Part shown: piece after piece, positions 1 to 12,085 of the stretch | Layout: every line of letters starts with the position of its first letter | How positions within the stretch are numbered: position 1 is the first letter of the stretch | Assembly: GCA_028829895.1 (NCBI GenBank) | Contig: JALGAQ010000009.1 | Span: forward strand, 2,356,001-2,420,000 | DNA: 64,000 nt | Direction of reading: 5' to 3' | Source: Sinotaia quadrata | Lineage: Eukaryota > Mollusca > Gastropoda > Architaenioglossa > Viviparidae | Made by a program: the position numbers and the translations under genes | Notes under the pieces: model-generated | What the model was told of the DNA's origin: nothing | Database searches by the model: none | The model's input: the letters and a program-made list of their open reading frames with translations, nothing else

Positions 1-204
1 ATCTCTAGCAAGCTCTCTTTGGAGTTTAAAGCATATCAGATGCAAAAATAATTTCACGACAAAGCAAAGGCATTAAAACAATTTCACGCTGACTGTAAGC
101 GAAAAATGGAAGTGCTGAGTATTTCTTCACTACGACAACGAGTCATGGACAACATACTCACACCAGTAACGAAGATTCAATGTGTTTCATTTGCGAAATG
201 TTCG

Positions 205-430
205 ACAAATCTTATAAATCAAATGACAAGACCATATTTTGAACAACGCGGTCGTTCACTGAGCAGGTATTCAGAATTTGTTCGCTTTCCTGGCTCATAG
301 ACATCTGCGTTGGCTCAGCCATTTGAAACGATTGGAAGGAAATCGCATTCTAAAAGTTGTGGCAAATCTATCAGTGGCTCCGAACCAATTGGAAGGCTAA
401 ATATACGCTATGAGCAAGTCTAAAAACAGG
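205..430 (+). repeat. Decayed 3' fragment of a non-LTR retrotransposon
   Basis: This stretch aligns by eye with the 3' end of the RT element at 14700-16790: the order 'cgctttcctggctca', 'ttggctcagcca', 'aatcgcattc' and 'ccaattggaaggc' repeats that element's 'cgctctcctggctca', 'ttggctcggcca', 'aatcgcattcc' and 'caattggaagacc'. The reading frame is lost. It is a 5'-truncated, heavily mutated copy in sense orientation. Confidence 0.6.
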
Positions 431-431
431 A

Positions 432-834
432 GAATTAGTGATTCGAGAAGAAAGTGCGTCAGTTTGCGCGTTTATGGAAGCGTCAAAATGGTGGGGACTA
501 GAGAAAACCAGACGAAGGTCGATATTCCTAAGTGAAATACACATTGCTAATAGTAAGTGCGAAAAAATGGCTCGCCTCCAACATCACAATCGGCTATGGG
601 GTAAATATTATAGCAGGTATATAACTCAAAAACACCAAATAAGTCGGGTTACAAAGGGCCATATTTTCTCTAGACTGAAGTCCTTTAACAACATTCCAGT
701 TGGTGCCGCAACTTATCGCCACTGCGAAATAAGTGTCCGCTGTACATGGTCATCCATTCATATACATTGTAGAGTTCATCACGCTCTATCCAATACTTCT
801 TATATTTAGCGACCAGTGTGGCTCCCATTTTCAT
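432..834. other. No recognisable feature
   Basis: AT-rich sequence with short chance ORFs. I see no motif, repeat or splice-supported exon in it. Confidence 0.5.
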
Positions 835-1335
835 ACTTACTTACTTACTTTACTTTACTGCGGTTGTCTCCTGCTTGAGGATAAGCCGGCTCCAGTGATA
901 TCACGTATGGCACCTGCCCAGCCTTGGCGGTTGGCAGCTAATTCAGCACAAATGGAAACCCAGTGCTGATCCCAGTGACGCGATCCGTAAACGCTGCGTA
1001 GGCCAAGATGCTCGACATCTGACTTCACTGTAGAAATCCAGGTTTTTAACTGACCACCTCGGCGGCGACGCCAGTTGACGCATTGCATGGGGCTCACAGC
1101 CCGTCTGACTAGTGCCTGACTAGGTTTGCGGAGGACATGTCCGAACCATTGCAGACGTCGGCGTTGGATCCATACTGATAGTTTCAAGATGTTCCCACAT
1201 TTGCATCGAACGGCTGCATTGGAAAGCCTGTCAATCCACCTGGTCTTTGTTATGTATCTTAAGCACCAATGGTCGAAGACTTCAAGCTTTCTTACATCCT
1301 CTGCACGCATGTAACTGTTTGAAATCATTTATTCT
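835..1335 (-). pseudogene. Non-LTR retrotransposon RT C-terminal fragment with simple-repeat 3' tail
   Basis: An open 157-codon frame (855-1328, minus) encodes the region downstream of the RT domain found in endonuclease/RT non-LTR elements: a 'VFDHWCLRYI' stretch, then 'RWIDRLSNAAVR', 'RRRLQWFGHVLR' and a Trp/Arg-rich tail. The RT catalytic core is missing, so the copy is 5'-truncated, as usual after incomplete target-primed reverse transcription. At the low-coordinate side, its 3' end, a short array of GTAA/GTAAA units (about 835-860 read on the minus strand) looks like the element's tail. It may be the same family as the antisense element in the APEX1-like intron, but the two do not overlap enough to be sure. 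It carries no function by itself. Confidence 0.7.
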
Positions 1336-1339
1336 ATCA

Positions 1340-2178
1340 AGAAACATATTTAGTCCAGCAGCCCTTGCGGTAAGCAGACCGCTGCCCTACGGTTTATATC
1401 TATAGTTCAAAGGCTCGAGATTAGCTCCCAGAATAAATCATCCTGCCTCATTTTGAGCAAGACGGCAGCGTCCCATTGATCTTAGAACTATATATTTACA
1501 GTATTAAGGTAAAAGCCACTGGATCAATTTACCTTCAACTTCTATACCTGTACCTTGATTTGCTTAGCTCTGGACCTGTTGACTAAGAACGCAGATGTTC
1601 TTTTTAATGTGATAGAACTTCAATCAAATAACGATTATTGTCTGTAGAAGACCAAGGAGTATTTCTGAAAATTTGGGTTGCCATGTGGATGACGCATCCG
1701 TTTCGTAGCGGGTGAACGAGAGGATCTGGGCTCGAATATTACTCCAGCTTTGGCAAACGGGGGTATCACACTCGTGAGGAGGTCACAGTTTTCTTTTGCG
1801 TTGGATCGGTCCAAAGATTAACCAGTGTTTATCATTTTAACAATCGACTGACTCAGGATCTCCACAAGAAGCCGACTGAACGTATAAAGCTCAACTGCTA
1901 ATCACGGTTAAGTAATCGTATAACTCAAGCATAATATCCATTTTTATGTACAAGACAGTTTTTGCATTTGTATTATAATGTAAAATGAAATGTGAACCTT
2001 TAAATTAGTCTATAATCCCATTACGAGACATTTCTCAATTTATAACATTAGTTGTAAACGGTTTAGTAATTGAATCAAATTATAATTCTATTTTTCGACA
2101 TAACCAACTGTTGCCAACACCGAGGGACAAGGTTTTTAACGGATACAGTAATTTTTGAAATGCCGTTTTTCATTTCAG
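1340..2178. other. Intergenic or intronic sequence upstream of the EF-hand exon
   Basis: No exon of the EF-hand gene could be recognised here, so its upstream exons probably lie outside the window. At 1690-1760 there is a weak tRNA-like stretch ('gggctcgaat') that I do not call. Confidence 0.4.
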
Positions 2179-5100
2179 GGACATTGTTTCCAAGACAGAA
2201 AAAGAAATGTCCATGAAGGATATTGAAAACATCATTAAAGAAGTTGATTTAGACGGTGACGGGAAATTGAATTATGAAGGTATGTACTATTTCGTGTCAG
2301 AACTTTACACATTTGCAACAACCGCGGACCATGTATTAATTAATGATTTGTGATTAAACCCATATGTTTCATAATTCAGAGTATCTCAGTCTATGATAAT
2401 GATGTTGCTCACCGCGGAGTTTACGTACTCTAAATGATTATAAGTTAAACATACAGTGAATCAGTAAGCCAGTGTATAGATAGTGTCATGCAGCATCTGT
2501 TAAAAGATGGTTCAAAATGATTAGTAATGATGATAAACATATAGCCGATTCAGCCAGGTTTAATTTCTTTCAGGTATCACATAATTTTTTCTTAGAATCA
2601 TTATCATCAATTTACAAAACAGCACCGATATATGCCTGCCAATGCGTCAGAAGGTTCTTTTTAGTTTTATTGATAAAAAAATCCATGAGTTTGCTGTCAG
2701 TTCAATCGCAGTAACCGGTCCGAATCACAGACTAACCGGATACTTGCTGGCAAGTATAAACTGAAAATTAACACCTGATTTCATTCCAATCAAATAATGG
2801 CAAATGAAAGCATTCTGTTGTGCTCAACTTGTATCAGTTACGCAACGATATTGTAAAAAAGAACATTTCTAAGGAAACTAATTTTTAGTGGATCTGCTTC
2901 AATGCTGACGACACTCAAATCAGTTTATATCGTCAAACTCATTCAAGTATGACACCCTAAATTATGTGACACTAACAAACTCATGCCAACAAGCACGCTA
3001 CTTATATTCATAATTTCATATAAGTTGACGCCTTAAGTGTAAATGAACGATGGTATTGAAGCGAGAAGCGAGACCCGTTAACTCTGATTTTAATCAATCG
3101 ACAAGAGAAATTTTATCACTCAATGAACTGTGACTGTGGCACATAAAACGCAAGATTTTTGAATTTGTATGGGGCGTTTTAGGTCCAAGCCCTTAACAAG
3201 CATACATACCACATACGAAGCATAACTTCTCAAAGACCGAAGAGGTTTTGTGTTGCTTGTCTAACCAAATTGTCACAGAAAACACATATGAACGAGGACC
3301 GGCAAATCAGCCAAAATTGTGATCGCGCAAACTCCAATCAACGAACTAAATCTCATTGAACACATTCATTGTGCTGGAAGTTTTGTAGAATTCTTTTAGG
3401 ATCTTTTACAAAAGAAAATGGAAAGGAATTTCATCACATTTCTCTCTTAGGTAGCCGGGGAGCTCGCAGTTGGCCAATCAACCTTTGTGGCCACCGCTCT
3501 TCCTGGATTCCTCTTCGCGTTCAACGCTGGACAGGAGATCGAATCCACGACCCTTTTCAGGGCCACTCAATTATGATTGTTCATTCGCGCATTTACTCCA
3601 CTGGTATCTTAATGGTTTGGCTGGAGAATAGGTCTGGATCCTTCGGAATGGAGTCATATAACGGTCTACCGAAGAAAGCTTTAAGAATCACCCTCCGAAT
3701 AATTAATTAGACCGTTAGACCTTTGAATGCTTTTCAATTTCATTAGTAATCAGCTCTTCACGAAATGTTTTTCACGATTCACAATCCATCTTGTACTATG
3801 ATGGTCTTCACAAATATTGATTGGCTACCGTCAGTCTCGAGTGGCTATGGTCTTTGTCCACCAGATATATCATTGATTATCGTTTTTCCTTAGCCTGTTC
3901 TTCCAATTTATCATCTTTGCTGCGGGGATATTTTTAGAACAACTATGTCTTTCATGGATACTTGTATTTTATTGACTGCACCCTCATCTGTGACTGTAGA
4001 GGCCTATGCTAGACAGGCAGATTCTTCCACAGCTGCTGCAGACAAGGGTGCTTGATTTCGGAAACGCGAGCTTTGTCCGGCTGCTCTCTTTATCCGTGAC
4101 TTCATGTGGTCTTGGTCGACATCTACAGCTGTTGTCTTGATGAGGCTCCTCCATCTTCTTCTGTCCGCTGCATGTTCTTCCCAAGTCGTTAGTTCGATGC
4201 CTCCGGTTTTCATATTCCGCTTGCAGACGTCCACATAGCGTAGTTTTGGTCTTCCGATTGATTTCGAGCCAGTAGCAAGTTCCATAAAGAGCACAGCCTT
4301 TGGAATGCGATTTTCATCCATTCGTTTAACGTGTCCGAGTCAACGCAAGCCAGGAGAGCGTACATACTCTGTAGTCCGGCTCGCTGCAAGACGGTGTTGT
4401 TTGAAATGTGATCTTACCAATTTATGAATATGGCAGTCACCCCTGCTGAATCACAAATATAACCGCTTCACAATAGATCGAAAAACCTAGGTACTGGTAT
4501 TTCCCGCTTATCAGCTATTATCAAGAAGTCTTTGAATTCACGTGCACATGCGAGAAAACAGACGAAATCTACGTTATCTTGCTTTGTGATGGTTACCATT
4601 TTAGGACCATATGGTAGTTTGTGATGATAAATGGGCTGATCGAGGAAAACGGTCGATAGGCAAAGGGGCCGAAGTAACTCTTTTGTCGCAAGTATTTTGG
4701 CGGTTGAGTCGTACCGGTGCCTATGATAGCGCACTAATTATTTGGAATCATTCACTCAATGATCTGTACCGATTCAATGCACAACGAAACATGGGTAAAC
4801 AACCGCTCACCTCATAGTTTCTGACTCAACCATGGAATAGCTGTAAATCATGGTAGATACTATCCATATTTCTTTGTGCATTGAAGCGGCACTGATCATT
4901 GAGTGAATGATTCCCAATGACTAGTGTGCTTTCATTGGTACGTATACGAGTAAGCCGCCAAAATACTTGCAAATGAGTGTTGTTCCCTTTGGGCGGATTG
5001 GTACACAAGCTCGGGAGGTTTTATTGTGTACAATCAGGCACGTATGTACAACTGACGAAGGATAATAAGCCAGAAACCGGTCTTGTACTCGGCCTTAATG

Positions 5101-7435
5101 CAAACAAAAAGCCCTCCGAATTCAGTAGTATCTAATTTTTTGTTGTTTCATACGAAATAATCCATTCCGCTCTTTTCAGTTCAAACCTTAGGATTTTCAA
5201 TGAGACAGTTCGATGGCAGCAATTTTCTTTTCACGTGTCGTGTGTGTTAAAATTATTCTGTCAGTCCACGATCTGGTTCAGCGAATTGTAACCGGTAGAT
5301 TGTCAGCCCGGTTTCAGATTAGCTCAATCTTTCTTCAAATGTGGATTTTTGATACAATGACTTAGCTATTTTCATACTTTTTAATATAAAAGAGTCGTAG
5401 TATTACAATGGTTATTTCGTAAGCTTGACATGGCTGGTACTTAGAACATAGCAACCAGAGGTTACGTAACTATAGAAATAGAGATACAATCATTGCCGAG
5501 GGGTCTATTTTGTGTTATATCCGGTTTACTGAGAGTTAATGGCTACAGCTTCATGTCAAACACGAAAATTTATTTCCGATAGTACGGTCGACTGGTGTTG
5601 AACCACGTTGACCACACGTAGTAGGTAATGTTACAATAGATGTTATCACAAAGCGGAACAGCCGCTATTTGTTGTCTGGAACGGAACGGTTTTCAAAGGA
5701 TTCTAAGGTTTCCAAGTTTCATGGTGGAAAAAAACATAAGCTTTACAAAAACTATAGGATGGCAAATATAGAATCAAGTGGAAACGGATCGTTTATGGTA
5801 CATTGCTCGATCAATAAGTGGGTGCAATTGGGTCCTTTGTCAACATATAAACATCTATCCTTTGCTTGAATGTAGTTTCACAAGAAGCAGTCACAATATG
5901 GAAAACAAACATGAACAGTATAAAATACCAGCGACAATCAAGACGCGAATGTGGTGTGTTTAATGCGGCTGCGTGGTTTCTTGTGGTCCATGCCAAGCGT
6001 TGTTCGAACAGATGTCTGAGTTTGTGGTTCGTAGAGTGTGGGAATCTGTATGCCAGGATCAAGTTTCCACGAGTGCCTCTTTAGTTAATAGTGACGGGGT
6101 TCAAATGTGACAAGAGCTCTTCATATGGTAATCTCCGAAGCCTGACTACTAATTTGGTCGCGCGATGGTGTATTTTATCGAGGAGCATAATGTCATTCTT
6201 TAACCAAGGCGTCCATGCTTGACCGAGTTATATATATATTTGTACATTACCATTGATAAGGTACCCGGTGAGAACCGTCCAAAGGTTCTTCGTAGCATCC
6301 TTAACAAGCCAGAGGTACGTTTTGTACACCGCCTCACATTGAAAAATGTTGCTAAGGCTGCCGCATATCCGAATACCAAGGTCCTCCTCCGATCTCGTCT
6401 ACTCCAGAGATTCTGGTGTACACAAACAGATGCGCTAATTATACACTGCGAATCAAAAATATTTTAGCTGAACTGTAGAAGTGAAAGCTTTCGTAATTTT
6501 CTATTTATTAGATATCTGTTTATGTCACTAAAAAGTTCAATAAGAAATCGGTGATCATAGCTGCTTTAAATCTTATTTAGTAGTTGCGGGTGCTCATATC
6601 GGATTCGAACCAATGACATACTTTGATACAACACTCTACGAATGAAAACCCAATTCCAGAAAGTAGTGAAGAAAACATTTTCCGAAGCTGCTTATCCTGA
6701 TCATATAACTCATCTTATGTCAGGTACTAAACGTATTTATTGCTAGTATGGATTCATGCATTAAACAGGTAAAGATACTGTCACTCATGATAAAGTCATC
6801 TAGAACGTGTTTGTCTTTAGTTGATGCCGGAAAATCGAGTGATTATAACTGTGCTGAATAATGAAGTCGTGCGACGAAATGTTGCAACACAAACACCCAC
6901 ATAAGCACAACACACACTGTGAGAATACAAGCAGCTTCGAACAATAACTGAGTGGATTTTGGGCACAGTGCTCAGCAAACTGATCAAATTCGAAAAACAC
7001 CTGTTCCTGTTTGATGTCTAAAACGCTTGTATGTCACGTGTAACCAGGATTATTCAGAGCTGACCAACATAATCAGAGCTTACGTGAATATTTTAACCAT
7101 TCGCTGAAGACCACATGGATTAAATAATGCATAGCCACGATCAAACAACTACCAGGACATGAAAATAAAGGTCAATGCTCAGCCAATAAAGCTTTATTCC
7201 AACAAGCCTCATCACGTTTGAATAGGTTCAGTCTTGAGGCAGCAATGGTCGATTCAATTATTGAATAACGATTTACCTACTACCCAAAAAGATAATCAAC
7301 GATTGAAAAATAAGCGCAATACTAAAGCAGCTGGAATGATCTCACAATATGTAGCCATTTCTTGATCAAATTTGTGTCGATCTTGTTCTCTCTTTCCTTG
7401 TTTCAGAATTTCTACAATTGATGAAAAACCTCTAA
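2179..7435 (+). CDS. EF-hand calcium-binding protein, last two exons (partial, 5' end outside window)
   Basis: Exon 2179-2279 follows a good acceptor ('tttttcatttcag') and ends at GTATGT. It reads DIVSKTEKEMSMKDI, then a canonical EF-hand loop DLDGDGKLNYE with Asp at positions 1, 3 and 5 and Asn at 9. The exon ends in phase 1 with a G. Exon 7407-7435, after 'ccttgtttcag', supplies AA to complete the Glu of loop position 12, then FLQLMKNL and a TAA stop. The junction therefore restores the invariant Glu and the expected hydrophobic exit helix, which is strong support for pairing exons 5.1 kb apart. This is the last EF-hand of a calmodulin/troponin-C-like protein; the exact family cannot be decided from about 43 residues. 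The likely role is Ca2+ sensing in the cytoplasm. The intron holds antisense non-LTR debris and an inverted repeat. Confidence 0.8.
3818..4435 (-). pseudogene. Antisense 3' end of a non-LTR retrotransposon (zinc-finger C-terminus)
   Basis: On the minus strand the frame 4321-4004 reads MDENRIPKAVLF, GRPKLRYVD, WEEHAADRRRWRSLIK and DQDHMKSRIKRAAGQSS, the conserved C-terminal part of the element at 14700-16790. A neighbouring frame carries 'CSSCGRICLSSIGLYSH', a C2H2-like finger at the protein's end, so a frameshift separates the two. The 3' UTR block (about 3818-3860, 'attggctaccgtcagtctcgag' on the + strand in part) is shared with copies at 16740-16790, 60250-60300 and 60571. The copy lies in the EF-hand gene's large intron, opposite in direction to the gene. 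Confidence 0.75.
4687..4977. repeat. Imperfect inverted repeat (foldback), arms about 105-115 bp
   Basis: The left arm (about 4687-4793) contains 'aagtattttggcgg', 'aatcattcactcaatgatc' and 'ttcaatgcacaa'. The right arm (about 4864-4977) contains the reverse complements in mirrored order ('ttgtgcattgaa', 'gatcattgagtgaatgatt', 'ccgccaaaatactt'). The spacer is about 70 bp. Both arms read as related peptides in opposite frames ('VFWRL', 'NHSLND', 'RFNAQRNM'). Confidence 0.75.
5010..7400. other. Intron of the EF-hand gene, no assigned feature
   Basis: Mostly AT-rich. A short open stretch (6219-6467, +) reads PGENRPKVLRSILNK and KNVAKAAAYPNTKVLL and looks coding-like in composition, but I do not recognise it and it has no splice support. 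Confidence 0.4.
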
Positions 7436-7659
7436 AAGATGACGTGTTTACGTTGCGCCCCTCTGCATTTGATTTTTAATGATTGAGTGGATTGTGAACT
7501 TTCCTATATTTGACAAACTCTCTAATTCATACATTATTCTTTAAAAGACCTCATCTTTGCACATAAAAACCTTTTTTTACCGAAGCACCGAAAAGTATAT
7601 GATAAAAAGAGACACACAAACATTTCTTATCACCATTGAAGTATTAAAAACTGATTTTA

Positions 7660-7665
7660 AATAAA
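7660..7665 (+). terminator. Probable polyadenylation signal of the EF-hand gene
   Basis: An AATAAA hexamer lies 225 nt after the stop codon at 7433-7435, in AT-rich sequence. Another AATAAA near 7184 lies inside the intron and is less likely. Confidence 0.5.
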
Positions 7666-7666
7666 T

Positions 7667-8650
7667 ATTTATATAATATGCCGTTTTCTATTTGAAACTA
7701 CAGGTGTTGCACGTGGAATACATTACAGCATTTCAGCATAAAATAGCGGACCTACTAGTTTGCTAAGTAACTGCCACAAAGAAAGTGTAATGTACTTCAC
7801 AAACTTGACAAAACAAGCGAATCGTAAGAAACCACAACCACGAATGGTGAGTTCACCAGAACAAAAAGACTACGGTTTCGATACATTTCTGCTAGCGTTT
7901 CTAACCAAGCGCGCTCAGAATCTGGCGAACCCCAGGAGCGACAGTTCTGGGGAACCCGGAGTTGGGTTGGGCAATTAAAGCACCGTTGCCTCACCATGCG
8001 TAAAACGTGTTCAGACCAACGAATTTATTCGAATGAGGTAATAACCCACGATGCGTAGCAATTACTGGCCATATTTCACAACCGCTGAGAAAGTGAGTCA
8101 AAACTTCCTAATCTGCCACACACGAGGTCCGCTTTGCAACCCATCAGTAATGAAACATCCTACATGTGTTCGACAAACTGATGACTGGTCTAACACGAAA
8201 CGACTCTTTGTCATTCGATGGGCATGATACTACCCGATTGAAGGAAGTGCTCTATAAGTAGAAGACCATATATACTAAAACACCTTACTTGTTTCAAACT
8301 TTTCCAGTCTGGAATATAGGTCACAACCTGAAATATATAGAAGACGTAATTTGGTTAGCTGCCATTGGTTAAGGGACAACCAAAACTCATTTTCTAATTG
8401 ACGTAGTCAAAAACGCCAAGGCTGTCAGTTATCTGAGCATATCACCTGAATATGAATGAGGGAGTAGGTAACGAACAGGTGTTATTGGGTTATTATCTGT
8501 TATCGTTTAGATGCACTCGTTCCCGGAGTCATCCTGGCTTGACATGGATTTGATCACACAGTCGGTTGGTTGGCTGGTTTCCATCAGTCTAGAGAGAGTA
8601 TGGGTGAATGCTGCAATTCGTTTTATCCATTTTAGTTATGTACCCGTAAT
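7667..8650. other. Downstream of EF-hand gene, no recognisable feature
   Basis: No ORF, repeat or motif that I can support. 7910-7960 is a locally GC-rich patch of unknown origin. Confidence 0.4.
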
Positions 8651-8654
8651 TCAG

Positions 8655-8752
8655 TTTTTATTTTTACAACTATTATTATTATTAATAATATTAATATTAT
8701 TATTAATACTATTATTATTATTATTGTTATTGTTATTATTATTATTATTACT
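8655..8752. repeat. ATT/TTA trinucleotide microsatellite
   Basis: An imperfect run of ATT/TTA units with GTT interruptions. It creates an artefactual poly-leucine reading frame on the + strand. Confidence 0.9.
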
Positions 8753-9248
8753 CTACGCTGATTGGTCAATAGATCTACCTATTTCGTAGTCCTGCTGGCG
8801 GACTATAGGGATAGTGTATTACAAAGTTGTTGCTAATTTTATTGTGACATTCCAACAAACATAAGATTGAACTATAAGCTGTTGTCTTAGAAATTTCTTA
8901 GAAAAGCTAGAAAATTAACTTTTTTGTTGCATTTTTCCTTCAAAACATGAAATTTGAGCAGTACAATATATTCCTGTCGAACTTCAATTTTCACGCTGAG
9001 AGAAAAAAGTGTGGTACAAATCTTATCGTGTGCGAGTATATTCCACCACTTGAGCACAGCAGAAAGGAGAAAATGTCAGTAACCACTTATTCTTGTTTCA
9101 GTATATTCTTGATAGAGAAGAAGTCTGATGCTGGACCATCATAATGCGCCGCAAAATCATTCCTTTATTGAAAAATATTTGGACGAAAGTTAATGCGCTT
9201 TTAGACAAAGTAAAGTCAATTTGTGCTGATCTCATCAAACACCTCTAT

Positions 9249-9348
9249 NNNNNNNNNNNNNNNNNNNNNNNNNNNNNNNNNNNNNNNNNNNNNNNNNNNN
9301 NNNNNNNNNNNNNNNNNNNNNNNNNNNNNNNNNNNNNNNNNNNNNNNN
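9249..9348. other. Assembly gap (100 N)
   Basis: Exactly 100 Ns, the usual placeholder for a gap of unknown size. Confidence 0.97.
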
Positions 9349-9494
9349 GGTCATGCACGATTCGGGTTTTTGTACTTAATAGAGACTAAATGCTTTTCGA
9401 GATCCCCAGTAGCACAGCCATAGAAATTTGAATAGGATATCATAGAAATTTTATCAGCTTTCTAGGGCATTTTATTGAAATTTCTTTTACTTGT

Positions 9495-10615
9495 GGTACT
9501 GATGATGTCTGTTGTATATACGATCTCAAGCAGTTTTTATCGATTGCCGTCTTCGCCCAACAACAGTCCAAGCTGCTATTGGCTGACTGCTTCCAGCCAA
9601 TGGACCAATGAGTGATTCGTGCTTTTTAGGCATTTTATACCGTCAAATGTCTTCAACAATTGGTTGCTGAAATAGACGAGAATGACGACTTCCATTTGAA
9701 AACATACTGGCGCAATTTCACAATTGAATCATGCTTGACAGTCATACACAAGGCACTTCAAGACATGAAAAAGGAAACACTTAATACATGTTGGAAAAAT
9801 CTGTGGCCAGAATGCTTTCATGCACACAAAGGGTTCTCACCTGATGAAATTCAATATGATACCGTCAACAATTCAGTTGAACCAGCAAAGTTAATCGGTG
9901 GTGAAGGGTTTGGTGACATCACTTATGAAGACTTTATTGACCTGATTGACACCCACTCTCAACCTCTAACGGACGACGATTTGGCAGTTAACGAAACCTA
10001 CCAGTGAAGAAGAAAAAGGGCCAAGAAGAATCATCACAATAGGAAGAGGATGAGGGTCATAGTCTGGAACGGTTGGCAGAAGTAATGTCAAAAGCAGAAG
10101 ATTTACAAGAGACTGCCAAGTCATGGGACCCTCATATTGTTCTTTCGTTGCAATTCTCAAATGCAAGTGACTCTGCCATGTCGACCTACAAAACTCTTTT
10201 CACCACTGAAAAAACAATGGAAATAGCTGCCGATAACCATGTTCCTAAAGAAGGTACCACAAACGTCATACCCGAAGAAAAAATGCTGCAACTTCTTGAC
10301 TCCATAGAAGAAATGGAACTTTCTCCTCCGGTGTTTCGGTAATAAAAGATATTGCCCCCTGCGTTTCTTTTTTATTAAAATATACTATTGAAGTAATTTG
10401 TACATTACCATTACAGATAAATAAATAACCGTATGCAATACGGTTAAATTATTACTGTATTAATAGTAGAAGTATCGTTCTGGTGTTTGGGAAACATCTG
10501 GTAACGTATTCAATATCGTAAATATACGCTTTAAAAATGCATCCAATATTCGCGGTTTTTCGCTATTCGCGGAGGAGTAAGGAACATAACCCCCGTGAAT
10601 AACGAGGTCTTACTG
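9495..10615 (+). mobile_element. Tigger/pogo-type DNA transposon, 5' and catalytic core deleted
   Basis: Two open stretches (9660-10004 and 10073-10342) give the C-terminal half of a Tigger (DDE, CENP-B-like) transposase: VAEIDENDDFHLKTYWRNF, then 'LNTCWKNLWPECFH' (matching the family's W-K-L-W-P motif), then SKAEDLQETAKSWDP and FSNASDSAMSTYKTLF. They are separated by a stop and a frameshift. The N-terminal helix-turn-helix and most of the DDE core are absent. The 3' terminal inverted repeat is clear: the minus strand begins CAGTAAGACCTCGTTATTC at 10615, followed by TA (10616-10617), the expected target dinucleotide. The element shares its 5' leader ('gatgtctgttgtatatacg') and its 3' 600 bp with the copy at 35985-36968. 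Non-mobile by itself. Confidence 0.8.
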
Positions 10616-10734
10616 TATTGCATTTGAAAATCATGCAACATTGCGACGATCATTTTTTTTGAAAGTCGGAAACTACCCGGGACAAGTCCCGGGTCGCAAC
10701 ACCAATTTGTAGTGGATTGCAAGGATTAAGGGCT

Positions 10735-11066
10735 TGAGATAACCACCACAATTATGTTGAATCAGATCTGACCTGACCACGGGTCATTCAGACGCCGTGC
10801 GGGACAAATAGATGTTTATTGGCAAGTTCACGCTAGTCAGACAAGAGTCTGCAGACGAGTAATCAAAGTTAAAAAGTGAATGCTATTTCAAAGATTGGTT
10901 ACAAAGATAATTAGGGCAACGAAAGTTCACGTCAAAGCGTTACGCCATACATGAAGGCCACTCATATCGGAGATCAGTGTCGACAATTATCTCTTGGGCA
11001 CATTAGAGTGCGATGGCAACTCTAATAATTGGACTTGTTAGATAATGAAGACAATTCCAACAATCT
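10735..11066 (+). repeat. LTR-like dispersed repeat, copy 1
   Basis: It shares 'gacgccgtgcgggacaaat', 'ggcaactctaataattgg' and 'gacaattcca' with 17715-18086 in the same order and spacing. Copy 2 interrupts a BEL gag frame and the shared unit starts near TG and ends CA, which suggests an LTR of an unassigned family. No flanking coding sequence was found here. Confidence 0.45.
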
Positions 11067-11864
11067 AAATAAAGTCGGGTAAGGCCTGGTTCGCAACTTT
11101 GGTTGTTTGGAATGCACGACACCAGACAAAAATGGGGTTTCAGTCCGATGAATAGAAAATCTACCTAAGGATTCCTATGGTCGGATAGCAACACTGGAGT
11201 GTATGCAACAAACTATGGTTCAAGGATCGGCGGATTAGTATGTACACGAATCACACAGAGTCTTTTTAGAGAAGTATAAGACGGGGTAGAAATACAAGCA
11301 ATGGATACTCTCCAATCGGCCGATGGGCTCGTCAGGACGAAGTACTTTACGGGATGTGGTATCGATCTTTTACGGGTAATTTTCGTTTGAAGTATTTCGA
11401 ATTTTCAGCTCACCTTGCTCATAAATATCCTTCTGAAAATTTTTTTACACAATGCAACACCGTTTTTACACTCTTTTAAACATTGTACTAAATCGATGTT
11501 AATAATCTCTGAACTTCTGAATTAGAGGGTCTGCTTAGACTGTATGTGCATTAGTTTTCTAATGTGTGTGCATTAGTTCTCATCAAGCTAACCATATTGA
11601 ATATGGTTCTCAGCACGATTTCATACGAATGACCTAAAAGTCATTCTAAAGGTCACAACATTGAGCACAGATTAGTCGTTTGGTTAAACTTCACCAATGT
11701 AAACATTTCTTTGTTCGCATTATATTTTTACTTTTATTTTGGTGTCATATGCAACTTTTGAGGTGTGTTGACATTCACTTGATTTATTTACGTAATAAAG
11801 TTGGTAACTTATCATTTAAATGGATATTTTCAGTCGTTTATTCCGCATTTTGGTTTAAGTCATG
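11067..11864. other. No recognisable feature
   Basis: AT-rich; no supported ORF or repeat. Confidence 0.4.
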
Positions 11865-12085
11865 TATTTAGGGCTTTTATTTATGATTTTGTTTGGGTTT
11901 AGGATTAAGACTAAGGTGAAGGTTAGGGCTGAGCTGGGTTTATGGTTAAGATTAATGTTAGGTACGATTGTCTTTAGCGTTATGGTGAAGGATTAGGGCT
12001 AGGTCTCGGTTAAACGGTAATTTCAGCTTTAGGATTAGGGTTGAGTTTATTTCTATGGTTAGGATTAAGTTTGTGATTAAGGTTT
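11865..12085 (+). repeat. Degenerate telomere-like (TTAGGG-related) repeat
   Basis: About 220 bp with many TTAGG-containing units ('ggttagggc', 'ggattagggc', 'ttaggattaggg', 'ggttaggatt') spaced irregularly at multiples near 6. It resembles a decayed interstitial telomeric tract or a minisatellite derived from one. Confidence 0.6.

Noticed and set aside
438..809. 123-codon + strand ORF
   Set aside because: No recognisable domain; lies after a decayed LINE fragment.
3440..3550. tRNA-like or SINE-like patch with 'agatcgaatccacgac'
   Set aside because: B-box-like sequence only; no A-box at the right distance and no second copy in the window.
8511..8789. 92-codon ORF with a poly-leucine tract
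   Set aside because: Translation of the TTA/ATT microsatellite; no other coding sign.
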